From NCBI RefSeq assembly GCF_000350225.1, contig NW_005179058.1, forward strand, positions 483,616 through 547,615: a DNA stretch of 64,000 nt. Direction: 5' to 3'. The position numbers and the translations under genes are program-made. Positions within the stretch are counted from its first letter, which is position 1. Every line of letters starts with the position of its first letter. Of the stretch, positions 22,973-35,436 are shown piece after piece. Origin of the DNA: Chondrus crispus. Its lineage: Eukaryota; Rhodophyta; Florideophyceae; Gigartinales; Gigartinaceae. The notes beneath the pieces were generated by a model that saw only the letters and a list, made by a program, of their open reading frames with translations, had not been told where the DNA came from and did not search any database.

Positions 22973-23081
22973 ACCAGTACCACGCCAACAAAAACCCCGC
23001 CGTACCGAGAGCGTAGATCGAAAGAAGGGCAAATTCGTCGGATCCATCTAGAGGTCTGGCGCAAGTCTGGACAATGCGTCA

Positions 23082-26000
23082 ATGATTTCTGGGTCATTTG
23101 GCAACGGAGACGTCGAAGTTTCAGTACTGGCAGACCAAAGCTCCGATGGGAACCTATTCTCCTCATCAGTATTAAATTTAGTCACTGACTCGGACCCGAA
23201 TGTCCTGATCAAGCAACTACCGGCCCCGGTACATTTTTCATGCGCGCACACGGCCGCCCAGAAGACCACTTTCTGGAAGGATGTTACCGCCGACGTACTA
23301 CTGCGGATCCGTCATGGGAACAATTTAGTGCTTTGGGGCTAAAATGGCTGGTGTGGGATGATGAAGTCCAACATGTGTTCGTCGCTCACCCCGCGCTTGC
23401 AGCGCTCGGGCTGGACAACCGCGTTCTACTGTCTGCTGTTGCCGATAGGAACAGTGGAGTTGTGATTGTCCCCGACCTGATCATGAGGACTGAACACGCC
23501 GACGCGCCTCTAGCAGGAGGCCAAAGGTCTATAAATTAACCCTTTGTGATCGTGGGCTGGATTTCGGAAGCTCGTTTCACAGCGAGGGCGGAGCCGAAGA
23601 AGATCACTTTGAGAACAGCAATGAATATTTTGACCATGCCTACGGCTCTCCTGAGGAGGTGAAGAAGGCGCTCTCAGACCTAGTCAAGGATGCGCGCAAC
23701 AACGGCCTTAGCCAGAGCGGCATCGAAGTTCGAATAAGGCGGGGAAAATCCCCTCCAGCTGACGCGCCACTAATGACGAATCGACTCATGCACGGGTAAC
23801 GGCCGAAAAGAAAGAACGCAAGGAGATACAACCGTGAGCAACTCCAACTCTTGAGCAGATATATTGATCAACTCAAGGACATGGGATTTGTTAAAGAGTT
23901 TCCAACTGCTGAATGGCAAGATGCCCCATTACTTGTTCCAAAATTAGGAGCAAGGGCTGGGTACCGTATGACTGTTGACCAACACCCAGTCAATGCCGCA
24001 ACGATATACGAGTCCTGGCCAATGCCTCACCTGGACAGCCAGGTATTTGATTTCGCAGGAAGTAGCTCCTTCGAATCCTTCGATTTTGTGTCGGGCTATT
24101 GGCAGCTGCTCTTGCATCTAAAATCATACACCCAGTGTGATGTCGTTACCTCACACGGGGCGATCATCTCGAAAAGCGTTCCACGAGGTTTGGGGAACGC
24201 CATCGCGTATTCACGGAGCCCAATCGAAACGCTTTTCTCTGAGCTGAGAAGTTTTTTCAAGGCTTGGATGGATGACTTCAGCCTGCACGCGAAGTCTGAG
24301 GAAATACTGTTAGACAAGCTCGAGCTATTTTCCGTGTTTGTCGGCAGAAGCGTTTGCGGCTTTCCGCTCGGAAGTGCAAACCTTTTCGAAAGGCGTTGTG
24401 CTGGTGCGGACGTGTTATCTCAGGCAAGGGCTACCAGATGGATCCGTCCAGGCTTTCTGGTTTTCAAGACATATATATGCCAAAATCTGCGGCCGAGCTT
24501 GCGGAGGTCACTTATTGTTGCCGCTGGATGTCCACCTCAATCCCTCACTTTGCTCAAAGGATTCGAACTATCAAGAACGTCCTCGAGCAAGCTTACGTCA
24601 GATCGGGTAGGCGTACCAAGAAGTCGATCGATGAGGTTGCGCTCGGCTCACTGTCTTGGGGGCGTACCCATGAAGAGGGCTTCAAGTTTTGCAAGACAGC
24701 CTGCGAAACGCCGTAGCACTACGCTATCTAGAACCGTAAAAATCATGTGCGTCTTCATCGACGCTTCCAATCCGCACTGGTTGGGTGTTGTAACACAGTG
24801 CCCTGAAACCGAGTTGATTAAGGCATGCGAAGAACAGCTTTCTGAGCCCCTGGCATTTATGGGATCTGAATTTAAATGTCTCTGTCTGAACTAGACCATG
24901 TTTGAGAAATAAGCTTACGCCATATTCCCGACTTTGGAGAAACTGGACTACATTCAGCTTGGTCACGCTCCTGTGCATGTACTTACAGATCACCGCAATC
25001 TGCTTTTGGTTTTTGCACCCCTTGCCCTGGCGCCAGCATTGAGTAGACACATCTTGCGAAAGTGCAGAGGTAGGCGCAGTTTCAATCAAAGTTCAAATAT
25101 GTAATTGAACACGTCAGCGGCAACGAAAACATCTGCGCTGAAATTCTGACAAGGTGAGTACGCGGCTATCGAAATGAGAAGAACCTCCTTTTGCAGTCTT
25201 GTACTTGGGGAAGCCGATCAGCTCATACCTTCAGCGGTCTCCATCACGTGGCCTCACATGTCTTCAAAAATATTGTCCCGACAGCAACACACTGACACGG
25301 ATGGACTGAAGTTAGATGATATCGAAAATGTCTGGAAGCGAAGGATGCAGATCTGGATTCGGCAACACGACTTGGAACTGCAAATCAACATCATGGTCTG
25401 CTCGAGTTCTGGATCTGTAGGTCACCGAGGCATGATGCGACCGGAAGTGTCATTAGCGAGGCCTTCTTGTGGGGCAGCCTCGATCAGGACGTCAAAGCGC
25501 TGGTTCGCACGTGCTGCCACTGCATTGTCTGGCGAACCGGAGAAGTCGTGCACGCCCTGTCGGTCATGGAGATCGTCCTGGCAAAGTTTTCCACGTGGAT
25601 TTCTTGTACATGGGCCAGGAGTTGAGCAACAATAAGTGCTGGCTGATCTTGCGTGATGACTTATCCTCCTATGTTGGGCTCCGGTCTACTGAGGACACTA
25701 CTGTAGCAAGTGCGGTGGAAGTCTCGTGTGTGTTCGGATTGGCGTTTTTGGATGCATGAAGTGGATGGCCAGCGTCAGCGACCAGGGGTCCCACTTCATG
25801 AATTCGCCCATCAAATCGCCCGCCAACGACCTGCGCAAAAAGCACCACTTTAAGACTGCCTATTTCCCTTGGGCTAATGGGTCTATTGAGCGCATGCGCC
25901 GTAAGGTACTCCGCTCTTACATAGGACTGCTTAGAGAGTGGAGGCATGGAGCCAAAGACTGGCCTGCTGTTACTGAGGCGCCTCTGGTTGCGAAATTCGG

Positions 26001-26721
26001 ACACGCCAGGAGTACATCGCAACCCTCTTAAGGCGTTCACTGGTCACGAGCCTTTGAGACCTCTGATTAGGGCGCTCTGCCTATGCAAAAGTATCGCTCC
26101 GCAAGTACCTCTGACGAAGCACGGGCGCCTGCGCTTGTCCGAATTGGATATATCCAAGACGCCCTGGAAGGTAGCACAACGAAGTGAAAGGATTGACCTC
26201 TACTTCGCGGAAGCGGCAAGTCGATCGACACAACAAGCGCAAGCATGTGCACTGTGCAAGATTTGCGCGGGGAATTCGTTCTGGTGCAACGGGAGCACCC
26301 TGGCGGTCACAAGCTAAGGGTTGTCTGGCGGGACTCGCGTCGAATTTCTGGCGGTCGATCGAAATGGGTGTTTGAGATAGAGAACCTCATCACCAACAAA
26401 AAGGAAGTTGCGCACGAAAGACTTCTACACGCGTATAGGGAAAGAACGAATGGGAAGGAAGTTACCACTGTATTGATAAAGGCTGCTGAACACTCTGAGC
26501 AGAGCTATCAGATTGTGGAGTCATTTCGCGGTATTCACGATGCCAACGGGGATCTTGAAGTGCATGCTGAATGGGAAGGCCTACCCGACAAAGATGACTG
26601 GACATGGGAACCACTCGCGCAACTCTTCGAAGAACTCCCTGCACGCTTAGAAGATTTCGTTCATACTTCGGGATCCCGTAAGCTCAAGAAGCGTGGACTC
26701 GCGCAGTGCGATTCCAACTGA
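23082..26721 (+). pseudogene. Chromovirus pol (protease-like, RT, RNase H, integrase, chromodomain)
   Basis: Frames change several times. Protease-like sequence ends around 23340-23540 (VFVAHPALAALGLDNRVLL). The RT frame 23851-24894 holds GYRMTVDQHPVNAATI, FDFVSGYWQLLLHLKS, and AWMDDFSLHAKSE where Ty3 elements have YxDD; here the motif is MDD. RNase H appears as MCVFIDASNPHWLGVVTQ. The integrase zinc-binding end (CCHCIVWRTGEVV) and first catalytic Asp (FHVDFLYMG) lie at 25510-25620. The second Asp (SVSDQGSHF) and Glu (NGSIERMRRK) lie in another frame at 25770-25900. The chromodomain at about 26530-26660 has LEVHAEWEGLPDKDDWTWEP with the aromatic residues that read methylated histone tails in this clade. 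Breaks make it non-functional. Confidence 0.85.
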
Positions 26722-26763
26722 CACGCTCCAATTAATATGACCCAGCATCAAGCTTGAGGACAC

Positions 26764-27334
26764 TGTAACACCCTGCGCTCGTAAGAATAGGTAGGGATCG
26801 AGATATCTACGCCGCCATGCCTCAGAGCGTGGCAGTATTGACCCCGTCGTGCGAGCCTGCCGCAGAGGTGAGTGGACAGGTACCTTTGATAATGTGATAC
26901 TGGTTGCATAGCCATTGTACAAGCTAACGTCAATGCGCTCCCGTAACCCATCTGAGTACTGTAAGTACGTCATATACCTACTAGGTATATGAGGTACTTA
27001 TACTACTCAGATGGTTGTACCACCGGGCCGAAAGCCCCACTGCAGTACAGCATAAGTCCTGGCTTGCCGGATCAGGAGTGGTGTGGGGCGCACCGCAACT
27101 GTCGTCGCCTGACAGGGACAAAACCGGGCGGAGAGTGCGGATTGTCGCACCTGTTCTGGTCTCATAAATGAAGGCAGCACGCCGTGGTGCGATCCGAAAC
27201 CCCGGGGAGACGTAGGTGTTGACCCCACCATTTCTCTTGCTCTTGCCTTTGTACATCGTTTCCTTGCGGGGAGCGCCGCGAGCGACTGGGGTCGATGAGG
27301 AAACGATTGCCTCTGGGTCCTGTGATTTGTCGCA
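26764..27334 (+). repeat. 3' LTR of the chromovirus
   Basis: TGTAACACCCTGCG to GATTTGTCGCA, homologous to the 5' LTR. It contains the palindromic stretch CATATACCTACTAGGTATATG near 26970, which is missing or altered in the 5' copy. The region just upstream is only weakly purine-rich, so the polypurine tract is degenerate. Confidence 0.82.
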
Positions 27335-27557
27335 ATACGTATTGTGTTTTTCGTCCCATTGCTACATTTACCTCAAGTTAGCTCACTATGCATCTATACA
27401 CTACCCACGATGGTCTTAATTGTTCTTCAATTCAATTATCAGACCACAAACTGGAGCGTGGTGCTCTCGGAAAGACTCAATTCTCCTTCGAATTCTCATC
27501 GTCAAAGAGTCGCCGTTATTCGGGGCATACCTCTTCCCCTATTCTCTACAATGATTA

Positions 27558-27772
27558 GCTTAAAAATGCTTACGGTAAGCGAACAAATTCATTCGTACAC
27601 ATTTATATGCACCAACAAATTGAGATTCGCTAGAATCGACAAAACAATGATCTACCGGTGGTAATGGACATCTGATTTCAAAAAACCAGAATTGAAATCG
27701 CGATTTGGGTTGTCAACAAAAATCAAATACGTTTTGTCGTCATATGAGAACTAACGGTCCGATAGACACTAG
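27558..27772 (+). repeat. Dispersed repeat, copy 1 (other copy 39555-39772)
   Basis: About 215 bases align by eye with 39555-39772 in the same orientation: ATTCGTACAC(A/C)(T/C)TTATA, ATTCGCTAGAATCGACAA, TTTCAAAAAAC, and the ending GATAGACAC. The ending matches the motif found at the ends of the piggyBac-like element at 36.6-39.4 kb, so these are probably terminal parts of short non-autonomous relatives. Confidence 0.6.
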
Positions 27773-28420
27773 CAACCATAACTGTACTGAGCACCACTCA
27801 ATCCTATTCCATGACAGTGCTGCAAGTATGTTGAAATTTCTGTTCTGCAAGCTAATTGCTGAATGTGTTGAGCGGAGTTTTAGGGTACCCTAAGTGTCTA
27901 GACGACCGGAAATTTTCCTCTGATGAGGTCAAATACTCTACAGTAAAAATTAATCAAAACTTAAGATTTTCGCAATTCTAGAACAAAAGGAGCACAACTT
28001 TTATGAAGTAAAGCTTTGAACGACTATATACACAGCTATAAACAGGTAGATAGAAAGTGAAAAGCCGGATTAGTGGTCTGCACGGATCGCTGAGTCTAAA
28101 AAGTCGAGGTTCAACTCCTGGCTGAGCAATATGGTGGTCAGCGAGGAGTTGTACATCGAAAAAGCCCTTCGGAGATCTCCATGGTTCTTGTTTCTGACAT
28201 GAAGCCCAGGACGCTTTACAGCGCCCACTTCAACATGAGATTGAATACGGTGAAAACTCATAAAGGGGCATTCCAAAATGGCTGCCGGTGTTCCAAGCAA
28301 GTCTTTTCACGTAGAATAAAACCTGAAGGGGCAAAAGCAGTTTTACATTTTTTGCTCTATTTTGTTCAAATTCTAACCAATATAGTCAGTTTTAAAGGCT
28401 AAGAGCATATTTTTTGTCAA

Positions 28421-28937
28421 TCAACTGGGCGGCGAGCTCCCAGTACAACTGTATGGGAGACATATTAGAACCATCTCCTTTGGCACCTGCATACAGTTTC
28501 CCCTGCATGTACGACGCAAATGGCCAATAGAAAGTCTTGACACACATAGACCATAGCAACATATTGAGGAAGTCCAGTTTCTATCAAATCTCCTCCAAGT
28601 CAATACGAGCGTAACATACTCTCATCAACACAGATGTTTTGGATGGAATAACATGAGATGCTCGATGATTATTTATTGCGACAATGAAGTCTCTGATAAT
28701 ACCCCATCTTTCACTGGAATAAGCTGGAAATTTAAACGTGAAATCCTGACGAAGCTCTTCGAATCTTGTGCAGGAGATGAGGTTTCGGAATTGAGGTTGC
28801 GGGAGATATTTTCTGGATCCTTGTGAGCTCCAAGGAGAACTTCTACTGCTGAATTCAATCTGAGTCATTAGGATTAACACCGCGAAAAACATTAAATTTT
28901 TACCTCTATTAGTCGGGTAAAGTCCTCTTGACTTCAT
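28421..28937 (-). pseudogene. PiggyBac-like transposase fragment
   Basis: Minus-strand frames correspond to the piggyBac-like transposase at 36.9-39.1 kb. FFAVLILMTQIEFSSRSSPW matches FFGVLVLMTRVQFGNRRDLW, RKYLPQPQFRNLISCTRFEEL matches SEYLPSYNFGKAMAPSRFEL, and IIRDFIVAINNHRASHV matches LCDDFIVAFNAHRQANV. Further on, MSPIQLYWELAAQLID matches MSPHSFWCQLATDLIN. The region carrying the second catalytic Asp is missing between them. A minus-strand frame at 28070-28300 (FHRIQSHVEVGAVKRPGLHV) may be a further diverged piece. Dead copy, more eroded than the 36.9-kb one. Confidence 0.7.
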
Positions 28938-29058
28938 TGCGTCATGTGGTGTAGGAAACCATTACCGCTAAGTGCTCCTTGTAGTATAACGACCGTCGCG
29001 AGCGCGGGAACGTTATTAACCATGCGGCCGTGCACGGTGCACACGTGGGCGGGTGTAC

Positions 29059-29250
29059 CCACGTGTACCGACCGGTCGTGGCGTAGCGCACGTGTGCAAT
29101 AGCACACGTGTCGTCCGAGCGGTAGTCAACGCGTGTTACGTGTGCACGTTAGCACACGTGTCGTCCGTGCGGTAGTCTGTAAGCAACACGCATGTACAGT
29201 AGTGCACACGTGTAGTAGCAGCGTCCGTGCGGTAGTAGTAACTATGGCGC
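29059..29250. repeat. 50-bp tandem repeat with CACGTG cores
   Basis: AGCACACGTGTCGTCCG(A/T)GCGGTAG begins at 29101 and 29151, with a more diverged third unit at 29201 (AGTGCACACGTGTAGTAGC), giving a period of 50 bases. CCACGTGTAC stands just upstream at 29059-29068. No coding frame. The segment 28970-29580 is GC-rich against AT-rich surroundings and looks like an LTR or other element-derived control region. Confidence 0.7.
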
Positions 29251-29585
29251 TAGCTTTTTAATTGTGTACAGTACCCGGCACGCAAAAGGCGGCAGGTACT
29301 GTACTACTGTACAGGGACAGGTGTCCGAGGCGTCTCTCTGAGAGGTTAAGACCTAGCACCCGTCCGCACCAGTAAACTGGGGCAAGCTCGCCCTCGTCCC
29401 TTTCGCGCCTACATACGTCCGTTTCGGCTGTCAATCGCTCGCGCTGGCTTCTAACCCGTTACCGGTCGCTCCCGTTCACGCACCACGGGGCGACTGCGCG
29501 TAACCGGCCAGTGGCGCACTCCCTTTTCGCGAGTTCGTCCGATCGGTTCAAGTAGCGCGTCGCGTCCGCGCCGCGTGCTCCCTCG

Positions 29586-30086
29586 CTATAGCCTCCGCCT
29601 CTCACCCAACCCAGGGCGGAGAGGAGTTATCCCACACTCCTGTGGGAACATCCACAGGACGTAGTCCATTGGATACATCTGAGAGAGATCGTGCCCACGG
29701 GACATACTCTTATCAATCGGTCCTCCGTAGTCCATTGGATACATCTGAGAGAGATCGTGCCCACGGGACATACTCTTATCAATCGGTCCTATCACCTTCC
29801 ATCTTCTCGGCGATATCGTACAACTTAATTTCATCGTGAGCTCCTCACGCTCCCAAGCTCTGCCGTTGACGTTCACTTAGCCAACTTGCGAATCGATTTA
29901 GTTACACTTGGAGATCCTCCTGCTCGGGCGGAGTGGTCCTTTCAGTGGTCTCACGCGGTCTTCTGTAGGTTTGAACTGCGCGTAATATTCACTTTCTTGG
30001 TCGATGTGATCTTCGGGGTCGTCATCAATCAGGTCCACTACTTCAGTAGCCTTAATGGTAGCTATGGGGAGGGCAACTTCCTTCAA
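29586..30086 (-). pseudogene. Unrecognised decayed minus-strand frame with a 66-bp tandem duplication
   Basis: Two minus-strand frames in the same phase (30086-29898 and 29876-29586) are separated only by stop codons. The upstream part is acidic (VVDLIDDDPEDHIDQESEYY). The downstream part holds GPIDKSMSRGHDLSQMYPMD twice in a row because of the duplication at 29661-29790. No family is recognised. It may be remnant gag-pol linker sequence; this is a weak call. Confidence 0.3.
29661..29790. repeat. Near-perfect 66-bp tandem duplication
   Basis: The block starting GTAGTCCATTGGATACATC at 29661 recurs at 29727, identical over at least 64 bases. The period of 66 is a multiple of three. The absence of substitutions implies recent origin or recent homogenisation, or an assembly artefact. 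Confidence 0.85.
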
Positions 30087-30470
30087 GCCATTTGATAGTG
30101 CCTATTTAGCTCTGACTGAAATGACACGGCGCTTGTTTATTTTAGTAGTTTTCATGACATTGACAGTTCCCATTACCAATTTGATCTTCTAGGCACCTCT
30201 GTACATGCGACAACATTTACTCTGAGATGTGAGCAGGATCGGATCATTGACGCTCACTATTTCGAAGAAAAGTAGGGGAAAGGAGGACGATAGTGTTGAG
30301 TATGGAACTGAGATACGGAATGGATTTTTTTGGTTTGCCAACGTTTAGTACTGCAGTTGTAACCAGTTTGTGATGATACCCATACATGTGGACACATAGC
30401 ACACATCTTACACGCACCACGAGCCACCAACGACGGAGTGAGACCGCTAGACTTCGTGTAGCCCCGTTAC

Positions 30471-30834
30471 AAGTTCGTGATATTTTTTGCGCACTCTAGC
30501 CAAGCGTGAAACTTTTCTGAAATAGTAACATTCACGTTCCCACAGTGTCCATAGAGTGATATCACTCCAATCACGCCACACCTCCAAGGTGATTTTTTGC
30601 ACTCTGGCAAAGCGTGAAAGTTTATGAAATAGTGACATTCACGTTCTGACAGTGAGCAACGTGATATCACTTTTGAAATCACGCCGTGGATCGTGCGGCA
30701 TTCACTATACGCCCCCACATGTCACGTTCTCTCCTAGAGACGGCAATCCAGCCCTCGACTTCCCCTGCAACCCTCTCCGCCCTTGCACTATCTGTCTTCC
30801 CTTGCGAGCAACCCTTCCTTCCCCCTTCGACTCT
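30471..30834 (+). repeat. Left terminal inverted repeat with two internal ~113-bp units
   Basis: Two direct sub-repeats start near 30477 and 30590. Both carry GTGAT(A)TTTTTTGC, CTCT(A/G)GC(C/A)AAGCGTGAAA, GAAATAGT(A/G)ACATTCACGTTC and GTGATATCACT (itself a palindrome). The pattern is mirrored in the right end at 35437-35809. Sub-terminal repeats of this kind usually hold transposase binding sites. Confidence 0.75.
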
Positions 30835-30980
30835 ACGTTTACTCACTGGGCTGCACCGCGTCTGAAGATCGCAAGAATCCTTCTGGATGCCATCGTGCTA
30901 TTTACTTCCCGTGCCAACACAGAACCCGCTGCCGCTTTCTGACTGACGAATGCTTCTCCTCGTGAAACGGTCGCCCTTTT

Positions 30981-33900
30981 TTGCTGCTCTGGAAGCTTAT
31001 GACACATACAGTAATGAGAGAATCAAGAGAAATCTCTGCGTATGAGCTTACTCCTCCCTCATGGAAGAAGAGAAAGGGTTCAGCTGGAGAATGTTCCCAT
31101 TCCGAGAAAAGCTATGAGGATGAGGTAAATTACGTTGGTCGCTCGGATGCATCCGCCGGCCATTTTAGAAGTAATGTGATTTCTGCTACGGGTTTTGACG
31201 GTTCACAAGACCCTGATTTTGAAGTCAGAATGGATGAGGGTCATAAATTAGCCTCGAATGAGGTCAGAGATATGGACGTCAGGAAGATTTGCTTTGATTC
31301 TCCTGTGGCATCCTCCAATGGCAGTGACTCTTCACAAATTAGTGACCACTCATCTGATCCCAGTTTTCGGTGTGGATCGACTCAAGAAACGCGATTGCAC
31401 TCCAGCTCATCATCATCGACCGCGAACGACAATAGAGAAGGAGAAGGACAAAATAGATTCAATAATTATTTATCTGATACAGAGGTAATGGATATTCAAA
31501 GAGAGCAGGGACTTTGTCAGGTCAATCGTCACTCCGTTTCGAATCAATCTAATGAAATAGGGGCAACCCGTACTGTATCGGAGGACTTGTGGTCCGATAT
31601 TTTTACGAATGAACTCAGTGAGTGCATGGATATGAGAATAATTTGTTCGATGATCAAAGCGACAAAGAGGACGTTTTTTCAGATAATGAATATCTACAAT
31701 GGCGGGGAAAATCACAAAGAACTGGGGGATTGTCTGATTGGATATACGGATCACCATTTGAGAAAGTTGAATTGGTGGTTGACAGTGTGGATGAAAAGCT
31801 AGGATTGAGATTTGTTACGGAAGCAAACTCCATTCTCGCCAACGTAACAAAGGAATTACAATCTCTGCAAACGGAGAGCAGCTTGTTGACGGAGACCAAC
31901 CTTTCTCGGTTATCTATTATGGATGTTTTCTTACAACGGCCTTGCTTGAAAAGCTGCGTGCAATTGTGAATCCTGTCTTACACGAGCGAGATGAGAAATG
32001 TGTCAGTGTTACTGAACTAAAGGATTTCATAATTCTACATGTACTGGCGGTATCTTACGGAGCCTCTGTTGCGTGTATAACGGAGCCGAAGAACGGAAAG
32101 GTTTTCTTTCAAATAGGAATCAGCGGGGAGCCCTATGCTCGAGTCTGGTCGGCGGTTTCGTGTACAGCAGAGAGCAGACAGCGCGTTCATGTCTCCGGAA
32201 ACCTTTGGGCAAACAAATCTACACGCGGAAATTCCTTGATAACGCAAATGGAACTAAGAACGGCCGCTGTGAATTGAGGCATTCTTTACATAGCGGGAGT
32301 GACGGTTTTCAGCCTGGATGACGATCACCAAAGACTAAGATCAAGAGCTGTTTCCCAGTTTACCAATTTGAGCCATCTCAATAACCCCCAAAAAGCACTG
32401 GGACCTGTTAACAACGAGATGTGCCCAGCTCTGAACCCTGTTTTTTTGCGAGTCACTACTCAAGACCGCGAGAGTAAGCGATTCATATTTGGCAACGTGT
32501 AGTCCAACTGATCCAAGACGTTCTAACCAACGGTAGTATCTCAAAGATTACTGACTCAATTTTTGCTGCAAATCGCGGCTACAACTCGAAAGGAACTATT
32601 GACTTCATAAATGATAAGCTCTGTGCGATGGGGTTTTCACAAAAGAACTCTAGATTATCCGTTTGTCTTCGGAGATGGCCCAGTAAGGAAGAGACATAAA
32701 GGCATGGTCGTTGGCGAGAAGGGCTGTCGTGCAATATGCAAAGCGCATCGAAAATCGACACCTGGGGCGGGAAAAGAATTAAGGCGGCAGTATACAGAGA
32801 GAGTTTTGAGGCCGAGTGGCTGCAATTTATCACAACAACCTGCGAATGTTTGACAGTAACAAATTTGTACTTGTCCCGAAGTCTTCCTTCAAGAGAATGA
32901 TAAGGCCTGTAAGAATTGTTGAATTTCAGGTCCTCTACGATAGAAGTGAAGGATTGTATCTGGGGCGTGCAAAGCGAAGGGAACCGTCGAGATCAGAGAT
33001 TCTTTTTTACCATCGTACAAAGTATCCCAGTCCTTCAATTTGCTCAAGAATTACACGCTACTACAATCCGAAGATCCAGAATGGTTCCTCGCTAGAGCTT
33101 TTCAGTGCACGTAACGAACGACACACGGATTTTTGACATCAGTTGCCGCTGACTTCGACAGCAACATGCAGGTACTAGGAAACATATTGTCAAACTTTTC
33201 GATTGTGGCGGACGCCAACAGGCTTTCACAGCATCCAGGGGAGGCTACCGACGTACTTAAATCTAAATGGAGTAGTGTGTTATCAAATTTGAATATCAGA
33301 GCTTTGAACAAGCCTCATACAAGCAATTTGGTATATGCTATCAATGTACTGAAATCTTGCACAGCTGAGGCGCTGCAATTCTGGACAAGAAAAGAAATCC
33401 TTAAAAGTTTTCGCAATGTGAATCGGAGGCAGCCGTTCTCCTTACGGACGCAAATACTGATTCAGAATCTATTGCAATTACGTGACAGAATTTACGACGG
33501 AACAGAAGAAATTGCGGTTCCAGCGTTCGAAGAGAACGAGGACTTCATCATCACAGAGGCTCATAAAACTGCTTCTCGGAGGAGAATGTACAGAACATCT
33601 CTCAATTCATGGATGATGAAGACTCTGGTGAGTACTCCGGGCATGAGAGAGGGATCGGTCAACGAAGAGCAGGTTTTAAGGGCACTTCCTTATTTCTTTG
33701 ACAACCACGTCGCCATGCATCTTTCGGCTACCAGCTGTATAAATTTTACAAGCTCAGAGACCTGCCAAAAACTGACAATTGAATATGTAAGAGCGACGGG
33801 TCTGGTGGGTTTGGCTACAGTACCAGCCCTTGTTGACTCTCCAGACGCGGTGATTGCTCTTTCGAATGCTGAGGGAGATTCGTTTGTAGCAGGGGTCTAA

Positions 33901-35158
33901 ATTAATACCATGACCACTCCCAACACAATTGAGGCAGCAAGAGTGTGGCTTCAATCTTTTTCAGAACTGACTGTTTTGAACAATACCGGGAGTGGCTCAT
34001 ATGCGAGGGATAAAGTTTTTAAGCTCGTGCCGACACCGGTGTATAGATCTCAGGGCTTACATCATGCATGCACAATGAATGTGAAGCATGAACTCTTTGT
34101 GGTTGCGAAAGGCAGCAACTGTAGAGTACGAGAGATTATTTAGGCCACTCTCCTTCAATTCAGTACATCTCTACAAAGTAAGTACATTAATTGCATACGA
34201 TCCTTGACACTGAGCTGCTTGTCTTGGATCGAGAAAGAAGCATAGCATATCCCAAAGGAGTACGATGAAATGTTAAAAGAAAGTTACACAACGGATCTGT
34301 TCTCATACGCAAATTTTTACAGTTTAAGTCACGCGTACAAACAGCTTGCTCAGGAGTCAGGACTCGTACCCCCGCCCGAATGATACGACCAGCAGCTTTG
34401 GTTTTCTGGAACCACCTGAAAGGAGAAGTATATGAGTTTAGGAGGGCACTCTAATGTTTAACCTACACAAATGCCTCCGACAATCGGATAATTAGTGTCA
34501 TTGGACGTCTCATATGCTCTCAAATCAATAACGTTGCAGGTTTACACATATTATCTATCGCAAAAAGGAATAGTTCACTCCCAGATACAGATGTGTACAA
34601 AAAGTGGAAAAGCCCGTTGGATATAACGCAATACGAAAGAAAGTCTCCAGGTGTTGCTCTTTCGCGGATTTTGCAAGGCGTCTAGCACAAGAGTTTTACG
34701 AAAAGTATAACAGCTCGACAACAGATGTGGTTGTTTCGGGACAGGTACCAGATTCTATTTCGACTACGTCTGTTAGTCCTCTGTACAATCGCAATATAAT
34801 AGCAAAATACAACAGGCAGTCCGATCGAGAACGACGTCTGTCCAATATTGAAGCCTACGCCAAGAAAGCGGGAAAGAGTGTGTATTGCAGCTTACGTTCT
34901 TTGTCTTATGTGTTCGAGATAGGCGAGAAAAAACACAAAAGGCGAGGAGGGCGCAGAACCAGAAAATGGTGTAGTGTTTGCCGTCAAGCTGTTTGCAAAG
35001 CATGTTGGATACGTTGGCACACGACAGAAATTCTGTTTGGAGCCAAAGTAATAGATGCAGAAATTGAACGACAAAACGGAATGGTATTGCAACGGGGAAG
35101 GTCATTAAAGAATTCTCATGAGAAAAGTCCCCATGAGGACTCGCATGAGGACTCGTAA
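30981..35158 (+). pseudogene. PiggyBac-like (PBL) transposase, several frame breaks
   Basis: The N-terminal frame 30981-31802 is Ser/Asp/Glu-rich and disordered, as in PBL proteins, then shifts into DNEYLQWRGKSQRTGGLSDW. The recognisable core is at 32530-32760: RGYNSKGTIDFIND, then WGFHKRTLDYPFVFGDGPVR and KGMVVGEKGCRAICKAHRKS. These match the order RGY(N/W)S, G(T)xKR, YPF and EKGC that I associate with algal/oomycete PBL transposases. A helix-rich frame at 33133-33900, another at 33910-34143, and a C-terminal frame (34604-35158) with a short Cys-rich module CSVCRQAVCKACWIRWH follow. The frames are broken in at least six places, so no functional enzyme is made. The assignment rests on the core motifs plus the TTAA ends. 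Confidence 0.68.
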
Positions 35159-35436
35159 AAATGAAAGCACTCTAAATCATATTCATGAACGTCTAGTTCA
35201 CTCATACGGAATAAACGTGAAGGAATGTCTCAGAAGACTGCCTTTGTGTATTTGTAGTTCTTTCGAAAGTTCAAAACCTGCCACAACATCATGTCAAATA
35301 CAGAATTCAGAACTCTAGGTTCTGACAGTAATAATCAAATACAGCAAACAAATGTGACGGGTATGGGAATTGTAGCGGGAGAGGGTAATCAGCTTGTCCG
35401 AAAGGAGAGGAGATGCGGTGCAGTCCAGTGAATAAA

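Larger units (their letters stand above)
18858..27334 (+). mobile_element. Chromovirus-type Ty3 LTR retrotransposon, both LTRs, inactive
   Basis: Two LTRs (18858-19388 and 26764-27334) share TGTAAC starts and GTCRCA ends and align along their length. ATAC is found immediately outside both ends (18854-18857 and 27335-27338). Internally, in order, lie a gag-like ORF, a nested solo LTR of another family, protease-like sequence, reverse transcriptase, RNase H, integrase and a C-terminal chromodomain: the order of a Ty3-clade chromovirus. The LTRs have diverged noticeably in substitutions and length (531 against 571 bases), and pol needs several frame changes, so it is an old insertion unable to move by itself. 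Confidence 0.85.

Noticed and set aside
29101..29250. CRISPR-like array
   Set aside because: Spacers are not unique, the whole 50-base unit repeats, and the context is eukaryotic.
34604..35158. Independent zinc-finger gene
   Set aside because: It lies inside the 30471-35809 inverted repeats and fits as the Cys-rich C-terminus of the same piggyBac-like transposase.
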